From Leptobrachium leishanense (Eukaryota; Chordata; Amphibia; Anura; Megophryidae): a stretch of 64,000 nucleotides of DNA. The notes beneath the pieces were generated by a model. That model was not told the DNA's origin. It did no database searches and saw only the letters and a program-made list of their open reading frames with translations. The stretch covers positions 89,865,877-89,929,876 of the forward strand of contig CM019063.1 in NCBI GenBank assembly GCA_009667805.1. The letters are read 5' to 3'. The position numbers and the translations under genes were made by a program. This document shows positions 10,412 through 21,753 of the stretch, piece by piece. Position 1 is the stretch's first letter, and every line of letters starts with the position of its first letter.

Positions 10412-12415
10412 TACGGATGAGCCGAACACCCCCCGTGTTCGGTTCGCATTCGAACTCAACAATTTCAAAAGTTCGAGTTCGAACACGAACACGAACCGAG
10501 CTCAATGCAAGTCAATGGGACTCAAAAGTTAGATTTTTAGAGTGCCCTCCAAGAGGGCATATATGCAAGATATTTGCCATAATAGGTGTATGGGGGTCCG
10601 GGTAGTGCCCTGGGGGACAGGAAACCAGGACAAAAAGTTTTAAAAAAGACGTTTTTAAAGGAACAGTGAGTTTTCCATAAAATAAGGGTTAAAAATAAAA
10701 ACAAAAAATTCCTTCAAATATCGTGCCTACCAGGTCCCCATAATCTGCCCGTGAAGTGGCGGATTTGTAGGATGTATAGAAATATCGCCATCAGAAACCC
10801 ACACACGACACCTAGCCACCCTTAAGGGGTTAAAGTGCACAGGGACTGGCTACTATCCTGTTAGATGAGGGAATGTATTATATGTATAAAGCAAGGTATA
10901 TATGACAATGGATAGTCAGAGACTCTAGGGACTCAGCTTGTACGCTTTATGATAGACATTTTCACGATGTGTTGTGTTACTAATGCAGAAGCAGCAAGCC
11001 CTTCCACCACGCTTGCACCAAAATTATAGATCTAACACAATAATAATTGTATGCTCACATAGGCCCTTCGGGAGAGGTACATGACATACAAATACTGGAA
11101 TATTACGTTTAAATCTAAGGAGTGTGATAAAGATTTTATTAAGCCCTTGATGACAAATGACGTAACATCTACATCATTAATGATTGGCTTTACAGAGCCC
11201 TGGTCCTTAAGGGGTTAAACAGCATATCAGAGGAACATGTAGTAGAAATGAACACTTCTTAGAATTCAGAAGCACGGTGTTCATACATGTGCAGGAGCCA
11301 CTCCCAGTCTGCAGGCAATGTATCAAATTCATGAGACCAGACTAATTAGAAGTACATGTTATTTCCAAACACTAATTAACACCTGTTGTTTACGCCGTTT
11401 GAGAGCCCTGCTGACGCTGTAAGCAAGCACATGTCATTTAGAGGTGAGAATCTTTGCACCTAGACAATACATTGGGCAGACTGCAAAGCATGCTTTCCTT
11501 GTAAAATAGATAATCCACATCACCCATTGCAGCATTTTAAAGATGAAACACACAGGCGGCGCAAAAAATCCTATGCAAGCCTCATGCACAGTATTCCAGG
11601 GGTCTCAAACTCACGGCCCCCCAACATGATTTGGACTACAAGTCCCAGGATGATTTCAATGCAATACATGGCGAGGGAATCCTGGGAGTTGTAGTTCAAA
11701 AACATCAGGGGCACCACAGTTTGAGACTAGAGCCCTGCTGCAAGCACATGTCATTTAGAGGTGAGAATCTTTGCATCTAGACAATACATTAGACAGACGG
11801 TAAAGCATGCTTTTCTTGTAAAATAGATAATCCACATCACCCATTGCAGCATTTTAAAGATGAAACACACAGGCGGCGCAAAAAATCCTATGCAAGCCTC
11901 ATGCACTCTAAGCACATGTAATTTTGAGGTGTGAAAGTTTCAGAAAAATGCACACGTGTGCAACTATTTTAAATAAAGCCAGAATAATTTTATGACAGTC
12001 ACATTTGTCTGACAAACAAATACATTACGCTGCAGCATGTGTTGTTGACATATGTTGGTAGATGTATGTAATGTGTGTAAGGTGTATGTAACATGTTTAT
12101 GCTATTATACATACTGCTTCTTGACGATGTACACAGTCCATCCATTGCTAATCATCGCCCACATGCGTGCCTTCTTGCCCTGGGTAGTTTTTTAATTCAA
12201 TATCTAATAAACTGTTGCTTATAATATTCTGCAGTAAATAAAGAGTCTCTTTTATTTCTAGATTTTTTTATTATTTTTTAAAAAAAATTATACTTTTTTC
12301 AAAAAAAAAATCGAACTCGAACCGAAAACGCCAAAAAGTTCTAAGTTCGCGAACTTTCGAACTGCAAATGTTCGAGTCGAACTCCGAACTGATCGAACCG
12401 AACAGCTCATCCCTA
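10412..12415. mobile_element. 2-kb hAT-type element, TSD GGCAGCAA
   Basis: A perfect 8-bp duplication GGCAGCAA flanks it (10404-10411 and 12416-12423). The left end reads TACGGATGAGCCGAAC; the complement of the right end reads TAGGGATGAGCTGTTCGG. Subterminal GTTCGAGTTCGAACACGAAC-type repeats sit at both ends, as expected for hAT transposase binding sites. No transposase is recognisable, so it is non-autonomous or decayed. Its interior holds a local duplication (11408-11909). The site it entered is probably a LINE 3' end. Confidence 0.8.
11408..11909. repeat. Direct duplication of about 170 bp around a small hAT-like MITE
   Basis: About 11420-11588 (AAGCACATGTCATTTAGAGG to CCTCATGCAC) is repeated at about 11742-11909 with few changes. 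Between the copies, 11597-11737 starts CAGGGGTCTCAAACTC and ends GTTTGAGACTAGAGCCCTG, a hAT-like inverted-repeat element related to 52476-52609. The duplication may have formed around, or because of, this insertion. Confidence 0.7.
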
Positions 12416-12423
12416 GGCAGCAA

Positions 12424-12610
12424 CAAAGGTTTGCCACTCCTGTTTGTTCTGGGCCAGCATTTGTATGGTTCATAGTCTTGAGTTCTCGGTCCACCATTCG
12501 ACGCCAGGTGCTCTTTGGTTTTCCTCTCTTGCATTTTCCTTCTGGTGTCCAATGAAGGGCAGTTCTGCTGATGTCCCCAGTCTACTTCTGGAGCAATGCA
12601 AGGGAATTTG
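12424..12610 (-). pseudogene. LINE RT C-terminal tail, minus strand
   Basis: Minus-strand translation contains ALHWTPEGKCKRGKPKSTWRR followed by MVDRELKTMNHT, resembling the conserved C-terminal tail of a common group of animal LINE reverse transcriptases (W-P-G-K-R-GRPK-TWRR). Only this end is present. The 2-kb hAT element inserted at its downstream edge. The clade is not assigned. Confidence 0.5.
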
Positions 12611-12640
12611 GTCCATTGCAAATTAAATTCTTTTGTAAAT

Positions 12641-14283
12641 GGGCTTCAGTACGAGCCCCTAAATTTAAAAAAAAAAAAATCAGACATGACAGCCTATGTC
12701 TTAAAATTATTGAAAAGCTTTGACCAGGTGATAGTGCCCTTATACTCTTTGTAACTGATGTGAGAAAGAGTTCAGGCCGGCCCGCAGCAGCCAACAGCAC
12801 GTGGCGCGCGCTGACTGCTGGGCAGGGCGAAGGAGGTCCATTGAAGTCAGCGGGACGTACTATGCCACCCACAGCTTCAAGGCCCACCCGCCGCCGGGCC
12901 AGCATAGTTAGACATGTGACTAGATCATGACAACACAAAACTAAATCTTGTTTTTTTGCAATCTACACCAATAAAATAAATATTTTAAGTAATATTTTAT
13001 TATTATATCATTTTACACATAAAAATTGTTACATTTTCTGGACAAACTGCTGATAAAGCGTACTTTGTAGATCCGCAGACACTGGTCCCCCCCCCCCCGA
13101 GTTAAATCATACATAATTTAAATATATCATCTTAATAGAAATGAAGGAACTGAGTGTGCATAATACCGTGCTACAAAAAAAATACATTAACATTGTGGTT
13201 TGTAGCTGGCGTCTTCAGAGAGAGTCAAAATAACTACGTTCAGTACCTCACACAAAACATAATCAGACCCAGTTAATGTGTGTTACAGCGGCTAAAGTGC
13301 TTAATAGAAGGTGCAGTGGAGAAAAAAAAAGATTAAGGGCAGATTTACAGTCCCAGAGAAAAGAAAATTACAAGATCCTAATAAATAAAACAGGACAGTG
13401 ATGTATAATTACACTTCGCTGAGGTGTTGAAAGGCACCTAAGAAAGAGTCTATCTGTACATTAACTAGCAGTAATTACACATCTGGGCATTTATCGCTAT
13501 AGACGCATTTCACACTCGGGCAAGCAGTCAATTCAGATGGGTTAGCAAAGTAGCGTAATTTATTGCATATAAACAGGCATAAAGTCTTAATGCTCCTATC
13601 TGTGTGCGTATGAACTGCCGTGCGATCTGTAGGGCTTTCATTAGAGTCCAATGTGGGAGAGAATCTATTATATTTCTGAATCAATAATATAATTATTCTG
13701 ATATACCTCAGGTGATGTATTGGGTGCTGACTGAGCTGCATGTGTTTTGCTTAAGGCACAACGGCTGACAGCCTTGAAAAGCTGACATGGGCTTACATTG
13801 CTGTGTTTTGATTCTGATAATGCTTTTTTTTCCCGTGTTGCTGGATGTTCGTGAAGGAATATGTTGTTTGCCATTTTCTTGTAGTTATTATATATAGCAG
13901 CTTCCATAGAGGATTTTCAATCCTTAAAACTGAAACGCTAGCCACCATGGCCATATAATCGTCCCTCTGACCATCCCCACCGCAGCCTGTGACAGCCTTC
14001 CAAAGCACACACTTAAACAAAGTATGCAGAGCAATAAGAACCCCCCACATCCAGACAGTAAAACACGGAGGGCCGCTCCTCCCAAATACGGCGATTAAAA
14101 AAAGATTAGTGGGAAACTCGGCGCCAACTGAGTTATGGGGTATTTTATTTCTTCATGGTCGACAGAACAAAACAGTGAAGTTTCGGCTGTCAATGGCCAT
14201 AATCAAGCTGCTCCACAGTAGAGGGCCTCCATCCACCTGGGAGGCTGTCAATCGGCTCGTGCTGGACAAATGTTTTAGGGTTA
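12641..14283. other. Non-coding stretch, nothing recognised
   Basis: I see no gene, terminal repeats or tandem array, apart from a C-homopolymer near 13088 and A-rich tracts. Open frames here are short and carry no family motifs. Confidence 0.4.
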
Positions 14284-14649
14284 TGAACATAGAAAATGTC
14301 GGCAGATAAGAACCTTTCGGCCCATCTAGTCTGCCCAATTACATGGATACTTTACCTGGATTTATCTTTTGTTTAGGATAGCCTTATGCCTATCCCATGC
14401 CTGCTTAAATTCAATTACTGTTTTGGCCTCTACCACTTCTACTGGAAGTTCCATGTCTCCACCACCCTCTCAGTAAAATAATGCTTCCTGATGTTACTTT
14501 TTAACGTTTGCCCCTCTAATCTAAGACTATGTCCTCTTGTTTTGCTACTTTGTTTCCTTTTAAATATACTCCCTTCCTCTACCTTGTGGATTCCCTTTAC
14601 GTATTTAAATGTTTCTATCATATCTCCTCTGTCTCGTCTTTTTTCCAAG
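14284..14649 (-). pseudogene. L2/CR1-like LINE 3' end, interrupted by the gypsy element
   Basis: On the minus strand the frame reads EKRRDRGDMIETFKYVKGIH near its start, then RTRGHSLRLE and RKHYFTERVVETWN. This resembles the end of L2/CR1-group LINE reverse transcriptases, followed by a 3' UTR down to 14284. The frame continues upstream across the gypsy insertion: 22702-22745 encodes YQERHNDLNLYSL in the right order. The LTR element therefore entered a pre-existing LINE copy, duplicating CAAG. Confidence 0.75.
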
Positions 14650-15590
14650 TGTAGCGCTCACTCCCGGAGGAGCCGCTGAATTTAAACCTTGGGTCAGTCT
14701 CCCCGCACTAGGGAATAAATATACACCAGCACTGTTGTGGATTTTACACGTTATATAGTTTACTGATCTCAAATAAACTGGCATATATAAAGCAGCACGG
14801 TATACATATATATTTACAGGTGTTCGTAATGCGAGAAACGCGTAGCGGAAAAAAAAGGAAAATAGATATTAACCCCTTCGTTGTTGGAATGTGAATCCCG
14901 TACAGGTTGTGTCCCAAAAAGGTGTACGTGTATGCGTGTGTTGGTACCCGGGTACAAGATTCAACTGGCCAGTGAATAATTTACAGGTGTCTTCGACTAG
15001 TCACATTGGGGCCCTGTAGGTTTAGACAAACTTGCAGCGTGCTTTATTATTTTTACTGTGGCCGGGAAGGCCTCTCACCCATCCGTCAGATACTCTGCGC
15101 TCTGCTCGACCCAGGACGTCTCTCCGCTTGGCTTGACTGGGACTCTGTGCCACCGGATCCGCTTGCCTTGCTTGTCCGTTTCTGCCACAAGATGCTCAGC
15201 TCACCGCCTGCACTCCCATTAGGTCATCTGCGGTCTCCTAACTCGGGGTCCTTCAGCTACTCTGTATCTGTATAAACTTATCAGCGGTGGATCGCTAGGT
15301 CTCTGACAAGTAATGTGAACCGATCTCCAGCTCCGCAAGGCAGCACCTGCGCTCCGGCCTGGTTACGATCGTTGTCTGTCTCACGTGCGTCTTGCTCCTC
15401 GGCGCGCTCTGGGTTTCCTCTGCACGAGGGTGCGGATGTAAGTCTGTTTCTCCCCACCCACTTCCGGTTCCCGGCGCAAAGCATGCTGGAAAACGTAGTC
15501 CCATTGTCCAGTGTCTCTTACATTGCGCTTGTCTCCCTCTGGTGGCCAAAAATAAGTACACCAGCAACAGTGTTTTAAACCAGCGCTACA
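14650..15590 (-). repeat. 3' LTR of the gypsy element
   Basis: Nearly identical to 21754-22701, with inverted TGTAGCGCT / AGCGCTACA termini. It lies at the 3' side of the minus-strand element, next to the polypurine tract. It lacks a short CTTGCTCT duplication present near 22495-22510 in the other LTR. Confidence 0.93.
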
Positions 15591-15606
15591 CTCTCCCCCT
15601 CCTAGA
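15591..15606 (-). promoter_or_regulatory. Polypurine tract
   Basis: On the minus strand, CTAGGAGGGGGAGAG directly abuts the 3' LTR. This is the expected place and composition for the plus-strand primer in reverse transcription. Confidence 0.8.
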
Positions 15607-15660
15607 ACTCTTGCGTCTCTCCAAGGAGGTATAACAGTTGCATTACATTTCAACATAACA

Positions 15661-16180
15661 TTAGGCAACATATACAGGCTCAGCAGCAAACATACAATGG
15701 GTTAGATACACTTCTTCAAGTTGACTCATGCTTCTGATTACCTCAGCTAACATAGCAGACACTTCGGGCAACCTTCGCACCGTGGTAACAGCCTCTTCAG
15801 TGCTATGTCCTGGTGAGTCGTAGGTGAGTCTTTGAGGGGGTCGAACAGAACGTTTTGGCTGGGGCTCAATCAGTTCCTCTTCAGGTAGAAGTACTACAGG
15901 TGCGGGTTCAGTTCTTTCATCCACAACTGGAACAGACATCTCTTCGGAGTATGATCCTTCCAGTGAAGGCATGGAACTGTAATCATAAGATGCGGCCTCA
16001 GGAACTACAGGAATCTCAGAAGTCTCAGGAACTTCCAACTGGAATTCAGGAGCCTCAGGCCTCCGTTACTTTCCCACCATTCAGGAACTGGAATGACCTC
16101 TTCAGGCTCTGGTGAGCGCACCCAGTCCAGACAAAAGCTTTCTTCCTCACTGTCTCCTTCACTCTCTTCAACAACCCGTG
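15661..16180 (-). pseudogene. C-terminal tail of gypsy Pol
   Basis: A frame at 16038-15661 encodes an acidic, proline-rich stretch and RPPQRLTYDSPGHS. Similar R-P-P-x-R-L-T-Y-D motifs close Pol polyproteins of related gypsy elements. It is out of phase with the integrase frame ending at 16185, so a frameshift or intervening stop is inferred. No enzymatic domain is visible. Confidence 0.55.
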
Positions 16181-16184
16181 TCTG

Positions 16185-17384
16185 CTAAGACCAAGTAACG
16201 GGAGTTAAGCGTGGAGCAGGTGGGTTAGGCAGAGAAAGTTCGTCACCAACTGGTATCCTTACAGCCTCTCTCAAAGGTAGCAGATGATTCCGGTGCCAGT
16301 TTTTAAGAGGCCCAGCCTTTCCATCCGGTCGGATTTGGTAAACTGGCAGACCCGGCAGTTGCTTGCAGACAATGTAGACCTGAGAACTCCATCTATCCGC
16401 CAACTTATGCCTTGCAGCAGCACCCAAGTTCTTCAACAAAACCCTATCACCGGGTTGTAGATCCTGTATCCGAACTTTCAAATCATAGTTCCGCTTATTC
16501 CTCTGTTCCCTGTTTCCTGAGGTTAAACGGGCCTGTTCAAACGCAGAGGCCAAGTTCTTCCGAAGTCTATCCACATCATTTCTGTGAGAAGCTACCGACG
16601 TCTGGTCCAGAGATAGCCCAAACGCCAAATCAGCCGGCAGTCGAGCTTCTCTTCCGAACATAAGACGGTACGGTGAGTATCCAGTAGCGTCACTCTCCGG
16701 ACTGTTGTATGCATGTACTAGCGCAGCTATGTGACGACTCCAGCTCTGTTTCTCTCTGTTTGACAGTGTCCCCAACATGTTTAGCAGCGTGCGATTGAAC
16801 CTTTCGGGTTGAGCATCACCTTGAGGGTGATATGGTGTAGTTCGGGTCTTCTGAATTCCCAACAGTTCCAGTAATTGCCCAACAAGCTGGCTCTCAAAGT
16901 CTCTACCCTGATCAGAGTGTATCCTCCTTGGTAGGCCATAGTGAACAAAGAACTTTTCCATTAGAACCTTCGCTACCGTAGGAGCACGTTGGTCTTTTGT
17001 GGAAAAAGCTTGGGCATAATGTGTGAAATGATCAGTCACTACTAGAATATTTCCCTGCCCACTAGCATCCGGCTCTAAACACAGGAAATCAATGCACACC
17101 AAATCCATGGGTCCTTGACTTTGTAGGTGGCTCATAGGAGCGGTTCGGGTCGGTAGGGTCTTCCTTTGGATACACCTCAGACATGAATGGCAGTAACTTT
17201 CCACTTCAGCTCTCATGCAGGGCCAATAGAATCTGTCTCGCACCAGCTTAAAAGTTCTCTCTGCACCTAAATGTCCATGTTCATCGTGTAACGACCGCAG
17301 CACATCCTCTCTGTGCTTAGTGGGAAGGAACAACTGTTGGGTCTCTTCAGCATTGTTCGAGGGGCCCTTCGGTAGACCACCCAT
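16185..17384 (-). pseudogene. Gypsy integrase
   Basis: This 399-codon frame is the best preserved part of Pol. It shows the HHCC zinc-binding region (HDEHGHLG, then CHSCLRC). The DDE core follows: VCIDFLCLE for the first Asp, HSDQGRDFES for the second, and YHPQGDAQPERFNRTLLN for the Glu. PYRLMFGREARLP and a C-terminal ILxPGDRVLLKNLG-type region come after. The role is insertion of element cDNA into the genome. It is in a different phase from the RNase H frame upstream, so it could not be made from a continuous Pol here. Confidence 0.93.
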
Positions 17385-18141
17385 CCAACATCTTCAATTG
17401 TTCCCACTCTTTATATACCAATCTGGCCCCTTCTGGGGAATTTGTCAGAAGAATCTCCCGTTGGTTCGCGTTCAGGGCCTTCGTGGTTAATGCAATCAAA
17501 GGGTCTTCAGCCTGATCAGCTCTCAGGTCCTGTTTTGAAAAAGTAGGCAAACTTTCATCCCTCAGCTACGTAGGATTACAATAGAACTCTGGAACAGCCG
17601 CAGCCATAACTCCTATGGCTTCCGCTTCAATCCCTCCCTTGACCCGGCGCTCTGCTCCTTGGCATAAAGCTTGCACCCCATCTGGAGTTAACTGAGTCCA
17701 TTCTGTAATGTAGGGTCTCCTCGACAAAGCATCGGCATACCGATTATTCACCCCAGGGCGATACTTCAGGCTGAACCGAAACCCTGACAGAGCGGCCAAC
17801 CACCGATGTCCCGTGGCGTCCAGCTTCGCAGTAGTAAGGACGTAGGTAAGAGGATTGTTATCCGTCTTTATCACAAATTCAGCTCCATACAGATAGTCTT
17901 TCAGCTGATCTACCACCGCCCACTTCAAGGCTAGAAACTCCAACTTGTGGGTAGGATAGTTCTTTTCCAAGGGCGTAAGGCTCCGGCTCACATACGCTAC
18001 AGGCCTCAGCAATCCACCATACTCTTGGTACAGGACTCCCCCTAAACCTTCTCTACTGGCATCCACATGCAGTTCGTACGGCTTGTGAGGATCCGCGTAA
18101 GCCAAGACAGGAGCTCGAGTTAGACTCTCTTTCAGCTTCAC
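17347..18141 (-). pseudogene. Gypsy RNase H and linker
   Basis: LHVDASREGLGGVLYQ holds the first catalytic Asp, HKLEFLALKWAV the Glu, KTDNNPLTYV the second Asp and NRYADALSRRP the last Asp, so all four RNase H positions are visible. A stop at about 17566 separates this from a linker frame (17550-17347). The frame is in phase with the RT connection region upstream (18435-18166) but interrupted by a stop near 18160. Confidence 0.88.
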
Positions 18142-18165
18142 GAAAGCACCTTCGCATTGACTAGT

Positions 18166-19318
18166 TCATTCTCCCTGGATAGATTCTCGAGCCTTCCTTG
18201 GCCCTGGAGCCGACGAATTTCGGTCAGAGGCCTTGTGGCCTACTTCTGCCTCTTCTTTCTGTAGGAGCTTGTTCAGTGGTTGAGCTATCTTGGCAAATCC
18301 TCCTACAAATCTTCGATAATAGGAGCAGAAACCCAAGAAAGATCTAAGTTCAGTAACATTTCGGGGTCTAGGCCAGGAAGCTACGGCTTCCAACTTTCGA
18401 GGATCTGTCGAAAACGCCTCCTGCTGAAACCACATGACCCAGATATGTAACGGAAGGTAAGCAGAATTGACATTTCTCCAGAGACAATTTCAACCCCTCT
18501 TCATGGAGCCTCTTCAAGACCTTCTCCAACCGCTGTTCATGTTCTTCCAGATTCTTCCCAAACACAATAATATCATCCAGATACACTAATACTTCGATCA
18601 GGTTCATGTCCCTGACGGTCTTCTCCATTAACCGTTGGAACGTGGCTGGCGCTCCCGTAAGGCCTTGAGGCATTCTGTTGAACTCAAAGAACCCCAGTGG
18701 GCAGATGAACGCAGTCTTCTCTTTGTCTTCAGGATGCATTGGTATCTGGTGATACCCACTTCGCAGGTCTAGTACACTAAACCATTTTGCTCCAGACAGA
18801 CACTGTAAGGCATCTTCTATCCGAGGAGTAGCATATTGATCTGGGATGGTTCTCCGATTTAGCATGCGATAGTCTATACATAGACGGACAGAACCATTCT
18901 TCTTCCGGACCATTACTATTGGAGATGCATACGGGCTCCTGGACTCTTGGATCACCTTAGTTCTTTGCAGTTCATTCAGCTGCTCTCGTAGATCATCCAG
19001 GTCTCCCAACGGAACTCGTCTTGACCTTTATCGAAACGGCTTGTCTTCCTGTAGTCGAATGCGATGCTCAGTACTCTTAGCTAGGCCCACGTTGAACTCA
19101 TCCTTGGAGAACAAGTCCCTCCACTTTAGGACCTGGGACTGAAGACGTTTCTTCCATTCAGGCGAGATGGGAGCGTCCTTAGGATAGAACCTGTCATCTG
19201 GAATCTCTTTATCCACTCCCCCTCCTAAATCGGTAGGAGAGAGAGGGGTAGCGGACGCTACCTGCCCGATAGGCATTCGTGCTTTCAGGACCACTGGAGA
19301 ATCAGACACATTACACAC
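18166..19318 (-). pseudogene. Gypsy reverse transcriptase
   Basis: Three frames cover RT. 19318-19028 carries the N-terminal part. 19009-18368 carries the fingers and palm, with SPIVMVRKKNGSVRLCIDYR, FSVLDLRSGYHQI, GLTGAPATFQRLM and the active site VLVYLDDIIVFG; both YLDD aspartates are intact. 18435-18166 carries [15 protein letters not shown], after a frameshift. RT copies element RNA into DNA inside particles. A stop near 19025 and the shift near 18.4 kb break it. Confidence 0.93.
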
Positions 19319-19492
19319 ACTGACTGAGACTCTTCCTTGTGTTCATTTCAAAGGTCTTGTGGAGAGTATTTCAGGGATTACTTCTACTCCGGCTTCATTC
19401 CCATGATTAAAATCGGTTTCCAGTACCACATAGGGACCTGGTTGTGATCCGTTCAACTTGACTGAAGCCCGGAAGCTCGCTACTTCTCCTGA

Positions 19493-20005
19493 TTACAGAA
19501 CCTTCTCTGTTCCTTCCAATCTCCATAGGCGCCCCACTTCAGCAGGTGCCTTCTGTTCTTCGACCATTCTCTGATAGACTGGACGTAACATCGGGTGTAC
19601 TCCTTTGGTAGAACCTTCTTCCAGTACCACAGGAGTCAGGAGACGTCGCACCAGATCAGTATTCGTCCCCACCATCATCGAACTTCTGTTTGCCCCTGAA
19701 GGCTGAGGACACACAATGGCCAACGCATCACAACCTCCAGACTGTCCGATGACTTCGGATCCGATCTCTAACTTCACCTGTAGATATCCGTCATAGGGAA
19801 GTTTCTCAGTTCCGATACCCCAGATTTCCAGGTCCTTCAATTTCTGTAGAGATATGCGCTTCAAGTGCTTCTCGTAGAAGTCTCGGTAGATAAATGTCAC
19901 TTGAGCCCCTGAGTCCAACAGAGCTTTAGTGTAGACTCCCTCTACTTGAATCGGCACAATGGGAGAAGGACCTATCAGCTGGTCAGGAAACTTTGTTGTA
20001 GTCAC
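19493..20005 (-). pseudogene. Gypsy aspartic protease region
   Basis: ALLDSGAQVTFI (about 19930-19895) is the D-S-G-A active-site motif of retroviral-type aspartic proteases. The frame is preceded by PIQVEGVYTKA, as usual, and followed by an ALAIVCPQ stretch. It lies between Gag's zinc knuckle and RT, the expected place. Stops separate it from both sides. Confidence 0.8.
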
Positions 20006-20298
20006 AGGAAGTTTAGACCCAGTTTGTTGTACCCTGGCCTTCTTCTTGGCCCGTGTAGGTTTTGGGTATGCATTGCTTCCCCATGACGTAGAACCGGATG
20101 CTAAGGGAGTGACTCTTTCAGTCCTGGCAGGCTCAGCAGTTGGCCAGACTCTGGGCCCTCTCGGCCTCTCAGTCCTCTGCTTGATTTTTGGAGCGGGTTT
20201 TGACCACCGGGCACCTAGTTTGCTCCTTCACTTGTGCCCTCTGGCGTTTCCCACTGGTGAGGTAGATAGTAGCCCCTCCAAGGCTTTTAGAAGCTCTT

Positions 20299-21695
20299 CT
20301 ACCATATTTCTTTCAGGCTTTTGACTTTGCATTGTGCGCGGAAATGACCCATTTCCCCACAACTGAAACATCTCTTCTTTGAAGACGGAGATGCACTTAC
20401 TTGCTGTGATTCGGTTGAAGGACCCTGGCCAGACACCACAGCAACTCCAGTTGTCCGCATATCAGCAAGGAACTTCTGCATATCGGTCTGTGTGTGTCTC
20501 TGCCACCTTTAAAAGTGCTCGCACAGGTCAGCATGCACCTGTTGCAATTCCGCTTGAGTTTCTTGTACCTTCTTAATGGTTTTGTGCAACTCGCTATGTG
20601 CAGAAAGGGTTAGTCCTTTTGCAGCATTCTCTGTGGATTTAGGAACAACCAAACGCTCTTGTTCGTCTACTTCGGATCCATAGGTGTCTAACGAATCATC
20701 TTCAAGTTGCAGACATACATTATGCCTCACGGGTTGTGCGTAAGCTTTCTCCTCTCCTAAAGGATTTTTCTTCAAGTAAAGCCTCTTCCTCTCTGACAGC
20801 TCGGATCAGTTCCAGGTATTTAAATTCTCGGTTACCTTCCCTGCTTCTCAGCTGTAGCATCACCAGATCTAGAGGTTGAGCGCCCCTCAGGATCTGTTGC
20901 ATTCGGATTTTATCTACTTCGGCCGGTTCGGCCCCTTTCTTATCTAGGCGCCTCATATATTCAGTCATTTTCTCACCTTTCCGCTGGTAGGTGTGTTCAT
21001 ACTGGTACACGAGCTCCGCAGCCTTTTCTGTTCGCCCAAAGACTTCCTGTAAAATATTTAAATAATCTAAAGCAGTGCAGTCTTTCTTACTCAATTTTAG
21101 GTTTCTTACAGCCTCTGACGCAGGTCCCTTTAAGGTCTCAGTAATCCTTTGCTTCTTCTGCGCTTCAGGGACGTCCCACTCATCCAGAGCCTGCATCGCC
21201 TGTTCTACCCATTCTTCGAAGGTTTCTTCTCCCGCCGGAGTTGGTACGTTTCCTGTAAAGTTTCTCAACCGTCGATAACAAAAGTTGGGTGTGCGGAGGG
21301 CTTGTTCTTTGACATTTAGCCAGCAAATCTCCAATAGCCACTATAAATTTAGGCCCGATCATGGCCAGCGGACTGGGCGCGGGAACACTCGCGGGATCGC
21401 CACGTGGCGCACTTGGCTGAATCAGTTGAATTTCCACCTCATCGGTCAGCTTCACGCTCGCGCCCTGAAAACACACTGGAACACCCTTTCTCCACTCAAA
21501 AAGAACATACGTGTGAGAGGTATCTGGGTTCTCTTTAATGTCCAGGATTAACCCCCGATGATCTGGTGTCAGCGCGGCCACAGCCTGGCGAATCTGATCT
21601 TCGGCCCAAGTGTCTGCAGGAATATCCATGACTATACACAATTCTGTCTGACTACTGTGCTCCTCACACCATTTGGCAGCAGTGTCTGGATCCAT
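20299..21695 (-). pseudogene. Gypsy Gag with PNMA-like N-terminus and capsid, zinc knuckle
   Basis: The likely start is the Met at 21695, giving MDPDTAAKWCEEHS. The N-terminal part (21695-about 21340), with a W-C motif followed by a V-DIPADTW strand, resembles the RRM-like N-terminal region of vertebrate PNMA proteins. The capsid part (about 21270-20870) has TFEEWVEQAMQALDEWDVPE, QRITETLKGPASEAVRNLK and LQEVFGRTE, again close to PNMA capsids. A CCHC zinc knuckle CFSCGEMGHFRAQC closes it (about 20370). The frame changes phase near 21.2-21.3 kb and 20.75 kb and has a stop near 20.5 kb. PNMA genes are considered domesticated gypsy gag genes; here gag is still in its transposon. Confidence 0.8.
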
Positions 21696-21731
21696 ATTTA
21701 ACCCTTTAAATGCATTTTTTTCAGTGACTGG

Positions 21732-21752
21732 ATCCCGGAAACGAGCCCCCAC
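21732..21752 (-). promoter_or_regulatory. Primer-binding site, tRNA-Pro-like
   Basis: On the minus strand, TGGGGGCTCGTTTCCGGGAT begins two bases after the 5' LTR. It resembles the tRNA-Pro primer site used by several retroviruses but has two extra T residues in the middle. Another tRNA could fit better; comparison with the host tRNA set would settle it. Confidence 0.6.
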
Positions 21753-21753
21753 G

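Noticed and set aside
13989..14309. Open frame of 106 codons before the LINE tail
   Set aside because: No motif or splice context, and it runs into LINE 3' UTR sequence.
15006..15689. Open frames in the LTRs, repeated at 22109-22836
   Set aside because: They duplicate because the LTRs duplicate; no recognised protein and the region is regulatory in LTR elements.
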